From: Glandiceps talaboti
Taxonomy: Eukaryota > Hemichordata > Enteropneusta > Spengelidae
DNA length: 64,000 bases
Direction: 5' to 3'
Assembly (NCBI RefSeq): GCF_964340395.1
Contig: NC_135559.1
Coordinates: 24,755,072 to 24,819,071 of the forward strand
Shown: positions 56,157 through 64,000 of the stretch, piece after piece
Numbering within the stretch: position 1 is the first letter of the stretch
How the letters are laid out: every line of letters begins with the position of its first letter
Translations under genes and position numbers: made by a program
The notes under the pieces: model-generated
What the model saw: the letters and a program-made list of their open reading frames with translations, nothing else
Database searches by the model: none
Told to the model about the DNA's origin: nothing

Positions 56157-58150
56157 GCACTCTCTATACCTAAACCCGACCATACGTTGGTTATGTGGGA
56201 GTATAGTACAACGTTTTAATTTGCTATGTAACGTGTACAAAATCATTGCATATCTCAAAAAGAGAACTGCCATATACCGAAACAACCCTTTACTAGTTTC
56301 CTTTATCTACTATGATGCTAATTTGGCAATTAGTACAACCCCAGGACTTTCCTTGCACGTTTCGTATAAGTGGAAGTGCACGGCTCAGTGTGAACACTAT
56401 CAAAAAAAATCCTGTTGAAAAAATATTGTTTCCTAGAACAGTACAATCATATAGGCCTACAATCATAGTGACTTAGTAGTGGTGTCCGTTATTCATCTTT
56501 TTGAAATCTTTCGTTTCAGTACTGTTACTTTATGCATAGACATTGTGAAAACACTTTATGAAAGCAAGCATGCATGTACCGTTATGCTTGGACACGGAGA
56601 GGTACTGATTACAAATCATATTTACTTCAAGATAACGTTGATTGCTACACAAACTTTCATGGATTTAAGTACCCATATTTGAATAAGTGTGATTGGCAGG
56701 CGTTTTAATCCCGGGTTTGAAAAGTAACGGCTTTGCACTAGTAATGAACAGACCCAGTTTGACCGTGTTTTGTATGAAATTGTCTCTACCATGTTTACAT
56801 ATCACCTTTCTGTGACCACACCCACATTCCACAGACATTAACAAGTCTACACATACCAAATTTATTGTGAAAATCACCAGCCACTCATTATTATCATGGC
56901 TTTCAGAGAGGAATCAAGACGTTAACAGTCTGCATTCAAATTTGACAATAACCCCCACAAAGTTAGGGGGGGCCTTTTATACCCGACATTCAACTTTAAT
57001 ATATATTCTTTTATATTGGGTGGGGTGGGGGTCAAAATAATATGGACATAATATACAAACCTGTAATTTGAATGCCTTGTAGTGTTTGGTGGTTTAACAT
57101 CATCTGACTTTTCTGCCTTTTGGTGAAGTTTCCTTGTCTGTTGTTAATTTCTTGCACTCTCTATACCTAAACCCGACCATACGTTGGTTATGTGGGAGTA
57201 TAGTACAACGTTTTAATTTGCTATGTAACGTGTACAAAATCATTGCATATCTCAAAAAGAGAACTGCCATATACCGAAACAACCCTTTACTAGTTTCCTT
57301 TATCTACTATGATGCTAATTTGGCAATTAGTACAACCCCAGGACTTTCCTTGCACGTTTCGTATAAGTGGAAGTGCACGGCTCAGTGTGAACACTATCAA
57401 AAAAAATCCTGTTGAAAAAATATTGTTTCCTAGAACAGTACAATCATATAGGCCTACAATCATAGTGACTTAGTAGTGGTGTCCGTTATTCATCTTTTTG
57501 AAATCTTTCGTTTCAGTACTGTTACTTTATGCATAGACATTGTGAAAACACTTTATGAAAGCAAGCATGCATGTACCGTTATGCTTGGACACGGAGAGGT
57601 ACTGATTACAAATCATATTTACTTCAAGATAACGTTGATTGCTACACAAACTTTCATGGATTTAAGTACCCATATTTGAATAAGTGTGATTGGCAGGCGT
57701 TTTAATCCCGGGTTTGAAAAGTAACGGCTTTGCACTAGTAATGAACAGACCCAGTTTGACCGTGTTTTGTATGAAATTGTCTCTACCATGTTTACATATC
57801 ACCTTTCTGTGACCACACCCACATTCCACAGACATTAACAAGTCTACACATACCAAATTTATTGTGAAAATCACCAGCCACTCATTATTATCATGGCTTT
57901 CAGAGAGGAATCAAGACGTTAACAGTCTGCATTCAAATTTGACAATAACCCCCACAAAGTTAGGGGGGGCCTTTTATACCCGACATTCAACTTTAATATA
58001 TATTCTTTTATATTGGGTGGGGTGGGGGTCAAAATAATATGGACATAATATACAAACCTGTAATTTGAATGCCTTGTAGTGTTTGGTGGTTTAACATCAT
58101 CTGACTTTTCTGCCTTTTGGTGAAGTTTCCTTGTCTGTTGTTAATTTCTT
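56157..58150. repeat. 997-bp tandem duplication, two copies
   Basis: 56157-57153 and 57154-58150 appear identical wherever compared, offset by exactly 997. Both run from GCACTCTCTATACCTAAACC to TTGTCTGTTGTTAATTTCTT. The unit contains small open frames on both strands that are therefore duplicated, but no recognisable domain. It is either very recent or an assembly artefact from two haplotypes. Confidence 0.95.
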
Positions 58151-58617
58151 CCTCCCACTCTTCAAAGTAACCCAGGAAGTCATTCTGCAACCACTGTTTT
58201 ACACAGAAAAGATGATTGAAGTACTAGTATTCAAAATATTCAATCGACATGTGTTTTTACACTATTTCCAACGAGCTAATGATTCAGTGCCTTTTAATAT
58301 CTGGATACGACTATAGAATAATTTGGCAACAATGGAAGAGAGAATACAAAACCTTAATGTACAGTTCCCAAGTCATTAATACAATAAACATTGACAAACA
58401 TAGATTTATGTTTCTACTGGCACACTGATCAATCCATTTTAGATAACAAAAAAAAATACAATCAAGCGTGTGGTGTCTGAAAACACAACTCATTTTTTAA
58501 AGTACAGTCAGATTGATGACAGTGCAAAAATTAGTCCACACTAATGCTCCACAGTCTGCATGATAAAATGTCATTCAAAGGGGGTGGGGTCATGTAAAAC
58601 AATTTGGCTGGACTCAC

Positions 58618-60507
58618 CTCAAATCTTGGATCATTAATATCCATGTATGGGCTCACATCTGGATTTGACTTCCTTCTTGATTCATTTCAGTGACCTAACA
58701 TTGAGGCAGTCAAAGAACTTGCTGAACATACGAATGAACTTGACAGTTGCAGTTACCTCTTGTCCTCCACACATTTCCAAACCATTGACTACTGACCGAC
58801 TCAACACCTGTTAAAATTGTTACGGAAAACAAGAAAATTAAAAAAATGTATAAAAGGTTGAAATAACTTTAATCACTCAAATTTAAACCAAAACAAATGA
58901 TTACTGCAGAATACTTCTTCCCTTTTTTTCAAGTGATTCCCTTGTCTGCACTACCTTTATAACTTACACCTGTTTTGAAATTGTTTGTTACATACAATGA
59001 TTTATTAAAGTCAGAGTGTGGACTGGTACACCCTGAACCACTTTTGGGTAAACATAGTTGTGTTGCAGTAATGATATATGATGAAACAAATCAAACCCAA
59101 CGGATTTTGGCCCTGTACTTGAAATTCAGCAACGCAATGAATCACCACCTCCAGCATGATTGCCTGCAGATGCGACCTTATGGCCCGGCCAACCACAACA
59201 TGTAATAATGTAAAGCTTTTATAGAATGTTGGAGCACAGATCTCACAGTAGGAGTTTTTACAGCCAAGAAAAAATTACAAATGTACATGTACAAACTCAC
59301 CCATAACATTCTGCTTTTCTTGTGAGTAAAAGAATTTGCCCAGCAGTTTCTTGCAGTTTTTATGAGATGCAGGACATCTGATATGAAGAACAGCTTCCTC
59401 TCCTCACTACTGTATGGATTTATTGTACTATATAGTATAATAAATAGTGTCTTGTGGTGTGTCTGGCTCTCGATGGTGTAGATGCAGTTTTGAGATGAAG
59501 TGAGAGGCACCATCTAATTATCATGGGATGCCACCTCATCTAGTTTGGTAACTTACAGGAGATTGCTTTAAGTTGCTCTTACCAAAACAATCTTTTAAAG
59601 GAATCTTTGCCAAATGTTGACATTACATCAGGTGTGTTATTATTCATTATGTTGTGTATGCTGCTACTGATATCAATCTCAAGTCTTATACCACTGTCCT
59701 TCAATGCCGATGCCAACTGTTCCTTATTTGCTGAATTTCTTTTAACAGCTGTCGATTCTCTGATTCAACAATATTATACAGTCTTTTATACAGTTCATGT
59801 TTGGTCAGCTTTGAATAGGATACATGTGAGTTTGAACTGGTTCTGTCTGTAGAAGCGTGAATATTCCTACTCTATATTTCTAAGAGTACCTCGATATTTG
59901 CAGCACACAGGACATCTCAGACCTCCAATCAATAAATGACAGTCAGTAGATCAAATTGTGCTATGATAGTGGACTCCATCACTTTAGGTTGCAAAGAAGT
60001 TGGTTCCACTGTATGCAGCTACTTTTGCACTTTTCCTGTTTCCCATGGGAGATAATTTTACAAACTCCACTTCATAATTTCCACAACAGACATTCAGTTG
60101 TGCAACTTCAAACAGCAGTTTCAGAAACTTTTGAGTTGACTCTACCCAGAATTTTTTGATTGAAGGATGATCTGGATGTAAATGTGGTTATGGGCTGAGA
60201 TGCAGATAGAAAGATTACAATATACGGTTACTGATTTGTAACAATAAGAATGACGTTGTTGGAATGTTGGACAACACAAATCTGATCTGGTGAAATACTT
60301 GAGCTCCAGCCTTGTGGAAGAGTACTGTTTGTTGCAAGTTTAAGACCGAGTTCTTTGAATAAAGATGAACTAGCATGGTTGGAAATGGAATCATGGATTT
60401 CATCATCAGTTACAATAGTTGGGTTATAAGGATACATCTGCCCAGCATACTCAAAATAAAACTCATTGGCTTCAAAACCTTCATGGTCTGTCAGTTTGGG
60501 TCTATAC
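58618..60507 (-). pseudogene. P-element-like (THAP9-type) transposase, decayed
   Basis: Minus-strand pieces appear in the order of P-element transposases. First is YRPKLTDHEGFEANEFYFEY, running on to LPQGWSSSISPDQI (60506-60228, after acceptor TTTTCACAG). Next are CCGNYEVEFVKLSPMGNRKS (about 60090-60030), a coiled coil KHELYKRLYNIVESENRQLL, STFGKDSFKRLFW, and MRWHPMIIRWCLSL (59539-59500). Then comes NPYSSEERKLFFISDVLHLI with KTARNCW (a catalytic-core segment, about 59420-59350), ending at donor GTGAGT. The last piece is VLSRSVVNGLEMCGG with KFIRMFSKFFDCLN (58806-58690), then PYMDINDPRFE before GTGAGT. Several frameshifts and stops separate the pieces, so it is not functional. The THAP zinc finger and the C-terminus were not found. 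Confidence 0.8.
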
Positions 60508-60642
60508 CTGTGAAAACAGAAAAACAAGAAAGTGGTTCATTGTAACTGAATTTACCTGGTTGCACTAGAAGAGAAATACATTATTACAATAGTACTAGTT
60601 ACACAGTGTCACTTCAAGAATCACAATGACAGTTACATGAAA

Positions 60643-60723
60643 TAGATAAAGAACCAGTCTGGTAGATTATGGGTCAAAAATGAGGGTGATTGACCCATAA
60701 TGAACCAGTCTGGTTCTTTATCT
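60643..60723. repeat. hairpin with AGATAAAGAACCAG arms
   Basis: The left arm is AGATAAAGAACCAGTCTGGT and GATTATGGGTCA. The right arm is TGACCCATAATGAA and CCAGTCTGGTTCTTTATCTT. The stem is about 33 bp with a 14-base loop; it is a small foldback element by structure. Confidence 0.85.
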
Positions 60724-61125
60724 TACTTATCATAAGGCATGATTGACTGGAAATGGAATGTTTGCAACTTTTTGCACACATTTCACATAAAATTTAATTT
60801 TGTGTAACAAATGTTGCTGCTTTTTTTGCTTTACACAGTCTTTTTTGTTCATTGCTGCTTTCGACATGTGTGAACATTTGCTAGAGGTGTTATAATTTAG
60901 GTATTGAGTGGGACAATGTTTAGTTTAACCTACCTTGATTTAATTTAGGAGGAGTTACTAGCACTGTACACCAATGCCGCAGACATATACGGATCCAACA
61001 AATGTTCTCGGTCACCCCAACTGGGTCAACTGGGTCTAGCCGTGTAATAAGAAATGGTACAAAATATTCAGTGAGTCGATTACTTACATTGCTGGATTTT
61101 CATCATCTGGGAAGACTATTCTAAA

Positions 61126-63507
61126 CAAGCGACCTATCGGTCAGAATAGCTCCGCTGTTTTTTTTAAATTTTATTTTTTATTTTGGTGACATGTAGAAGT
61201 GGTTCAGTTCTTCAGCTCTTCACTATGCAGTTTTGTTTTAGCGATGCAATAAAGTGGTTAGTGGTTCATATGATGTCTCACTATAAAACACATTTTACGC
61301 AGAAGTTGGTAATGTATTGTACTTTTATACCATAGTCACCATTTTTATAACAAAAATCTACTGTTATGAAAAATTGCACAAAATCTCAGAAAAAAAATGA
61401 CTGGGAAATGCACACAAGAAAAAGAAAAATAAGAGGAATTTGAGGTTGGCTATAAATAATTCCAGTGTCTTACAGCTTTAACCCTGGAAAATTTTAATGA
61501 TGAATGAAATAAACTAGGGATCTAAAATAATTTTGAGGCAATTTGAATTTCAATTTTCTAACAAATTTACCAAGTCAACAACATTCAACTTGTACAAGTT
61601 GTAGTAGATATATATAGGGAAGAAATGTATTAATCGCCATCTTAGTTTCCGGACGGCGACAATCCCCGCCAAGTACCCGAAAGAGAGTCATTCTCAGCCA
61701 TACGTTACAGTGGTAACACTCGTTCATGTTCTATTATCTTTCATAAAGAAAACACAACGAAATGGTTGAAGTGATCTTTTTTTTATTTCTTTTCATCACA
61801 ACAACAAAATCTGCGTGATCAAAAGTGTTGTAAACTAAACCAGAAAGAATTATCGGACTGGCTAAACTTCCCGATGAACTGGAGTAAGGTCCAAGTCCAA
61901 GTAAGCCTCTATAGTACGTGAGAAAATCGTCTCAAACTAGCGATACAACTTTCAAAATATAACTTGACATGTCTTCATTTGTTAGAGTTATACAATTCAA
62001 GACGCGTTTTCACTCGAAAACAACAATTCTGTGAATAATGACACTCGCAGCGATTTCTCGGACGATGTTACCACTGTAACGTATGGCTGACAACGACTTG
62101 CTTCCGGGTTAGTCCCTCGTGCATCCGGGTACCTGGGATTGTCGCCGTACGGAAACTAAGAAAGATGGCGATTAATACATCGTCTGATATTTTAATTTAC
62201 AGTGTTTCTTGTGACCGGCGCCTGTCAGCAGACTCGGCCATTTTTTTCATCATTCCATTGTATTTAAACCTTGTACTTGACATTTCGCAATATTTATAAT
62301 TCTCAACAAAATACCTCAACATGCCTCACTTCACTCGTACTCAAAGCAGCCCCTCGCGGTATGATCACTGATGACATGACGAGAGAGAACCTTTTCGGAT
62401 TTACATGTAAAACTTGGAAAGATACGCAAAACGTAATGCAAAGTCTGAAGCCAAATTAAAGTTGTAATTATTTTAATTATTTTTACTTGCCAAATATTTG
62501 CATTTTGGAAATGGCAAGACACGTTCATGTCGTTTAACTTTACATGTGACTGTCGGCCAATAAACAAAGTTTGGTTGATGGTTGATTCACAGTCCGCAGT
62601 TAGACTGCTCTTGCATAACTTCAACCGCATGCCTAGGCATGCCTTCCTTACCGAAGTTGTCTTAATTCTGGTTCACTGTCACTCCAAATTGCACGACAAT
62701 ATAGAATTAATCACAAGTTACATGTTATCTGAAAACATCACATTTTTATAGTGGGTCTGAAGTGTGATTTTAGTGAGTACCAAGAACGTCCTGTGTTACT
62801 TGCTGTGGAAATTCACCCGGTCAAATGAGGTCAGCTTCAGCTTCTAGTCGAATCAGGATAGAGTATGCAAATAAGGATGTTGCGGACTGGCTGATTATGT
62901 AGAAGGGGTGCAGAATTTGGATTTGAAGTTTACAACCCTGTTTCGAATAAACGCTTGTCACTTCATGCATTTGGGCGCCCAATGCGTAGAATTATGACTA
63001 TAGCACATATTACATTGCTTGTTTGACGTCAATAGTGTCTTAAAGTGGCAGTTTACTTAAAGTCTCGTCGACTGATTTCCAATATGGCGTCGGTCATAAT
63101 ACTCATTAACATATTCATTTTTTTTTCAAATTACAAAAAAAAAATCATAAAAAATCAAAATGAAGATGTGCTGACTTGAAATTAACAAACCTGAGTAAGT
63201 TACCCCCTGCGCATCAACACACCAGATATCAAAGCAATCTAACACGGAGATGATGAAAATGACATTTTATGAAAAAAAATCATAAAAAATTGAAAATGGC
63301 ACAGATCAACTTGGCATGAACAAAGCTGAATAGCCTCCCCCCAGGGAACATGCACACCAAATATCTAAGAATTCTGACTGTCATTTTCGGAGAAAATAAT
63401 GAAAATATAAAAGTTTGACGGACACCTATGATTCACTCTACTCTCTATACTCTATACAACCTATACCTAAAGCTACACTTTCAGCTTTCGCTGACAGCGG
63501 AGCTAAA
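61126..63507. mobile_element. 2.4-kb repeat, copy B
   Basis: Runs from CAAGCGACCTATCGGTCAGA to GCTGACAGCGGAGC with TAAA on both sides. Matches copy A throughout, apart from small indels and absence of the 110-bp foldback insertion found at 14827 in A. It contains the nested foldback element at 61627-62180. No coding region is supported. Confidence 0.85.
61627..62180. mobile_element. nested foldback element in copy B
   Basis: The left end is ATGTATTAATCGCCATCTTA and the right end AAGATGGCGATTAATACAT, inverted. Inner arms AGCCATACGTTACAGTGG and CCACTGTAACGTATGGCT also pair. The right border joins CGTCTGATATTTTAATTTA, as in copy C, where the element is absent. Confidence 0.8.
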
Positions 63508-63754
63508 AAGTCAGAACAGGAATTGGTCTGTTCGTTCTATAATGTAAACATGTACCTTTATGTTATATAATTGAATGGCCCTTCTAAAATGAAAAAGAAT
63601 AATATAATAGGTTTGAGCTATAAAAGGTTTCAGCTATGGTATAAACACATCAAAGTAAAACTTACTAAGAGACTATTTTCCTTCCAAGTTTTTTTACCAA
63701 GTGGTCCATTGTGCAGTGAAAAAGGGGTAACTACCACTTACTTCACAAATACAA

Positions 63755-63850
63755 TTTATAAAAATAGCGCCAATGGCATTGTAGCACAACTAATGTTTAT
63801 CCATATGCTAGTCAATGCTAACAAAAGGTGTTCATTTGCTGAATCATATA
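63755..63850 (+). mobile_element. TAGCACAACTG-family repeat, left-end fragment
   Basis: GCCAATGGCATTGTAGCACA followed by TTTATCCATATGCTAGTCAA and GTGTTCATTTGCTGAATCAT, as at 1490-1580 and 12100-12185, then unrelated sequence. Confidence 0.6.
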
Positions 63851-64000
63851 TCTTCTTTATTACCTACTTATTAAATTTTACATTCGTATACAAAATAAAA
63901 ATAATAGATGTTTTGAGGTAGGTAAAAGGAGACCAGAAAAATAGCTACTTGCTAATCAAGTCTGTCTCCTTAGACACAAAGTATAAAGAGGGCAGTGAAA

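Noticed and set aside
59011-59196. Extra exon of the P-like transposase near 59000-59210
   Set aside because: The frame keeps weak similarity at best and needs several shifts, so I did not assign it a motif.

Overview
The window is AT-rich, intron-bearing metazoan DNA made almost entirely of transposable elements and repeats. The genes it contains have canonical GT-AG introns. The mix of a P-element-like (THAP9-type) transposase, a hAT-like transposase, a CACTA/TNP2-like transposase, a tyrosine-recombinase retroelement remnant and several non-LTR reverse transcriptases fits an invertebrate animal, perhaps a marine deuterostome. The species cannot be fixed from the sequence. No host gene, rRNA or intact tRNA was recognised.

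The central feature is a complete 13.0-kb DNA transposon at 17530-30538. It is bounded by perfect 35-bp terminal inverted repeats that begin CCCTTACGAAAATGGTTCTA. It carries two divergently transcribed, apparently intact multi-exon genes. On the minus strand is a three-exon, 919-residue TNP2/En-Spm (CACTA)-type transposase with D-D-E candidates in place (18950-25057). On the plus strand is a BEN-domain DNA-binding protein of 344 residues, or 383 with a cassette exon (25590-29251). They share a 532-bp intergenic promoter region. Just inside each terminus is an array of the perfect 10-bp palindrome TTCTATAGAA. On the right, 18 sites are spaced exactly 21 bp apart (two helical turns). On the left, the sites occur as 21-bp-spaced pairs plus a run of 10-bp units. 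The layout recalls plant En/Spm, where TNPD is the transposase and TNPA binds subterminal repeats. My inference is that the BEN protein is the TNPA-like accessory factor that binds TTCTATAGAA.

Left flank (1-17529): a truncated LINE reverse transcriptase; copies of a TAGCACAACTG-ended repeat family; a decayed tyrosine-recombinase end with an inverted 75-bp partner; a 26-copy, 60-bp minisatellite; tandem AT-rich repeats; and a nested cluster in which a 2.4-kb repeat (copy A) has inserted into a TTCCGTAAGG-ended element whose uninterrupted copy lies at 35530.

Right flank (30539-64000): a tRNA-derived SINE fragment, foldback elements, a second LINE remnant, and an element bounded by TAGTCCCCGC. 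A duplicated block follows that carries arrays of an 18-bp palindrome (AGTGCTAGATCTAGCACT) at 35-bp spacing. Beyond it lie hAT-like and LINE pseudogenes, a seemingly identical 997-bp tandem duplication, a decayed P-element-like transposase (58618-60507), and copy B of the 2.4-kb repeat. All identifications come from reading translations and aligning repeats by eye. No database search was run.
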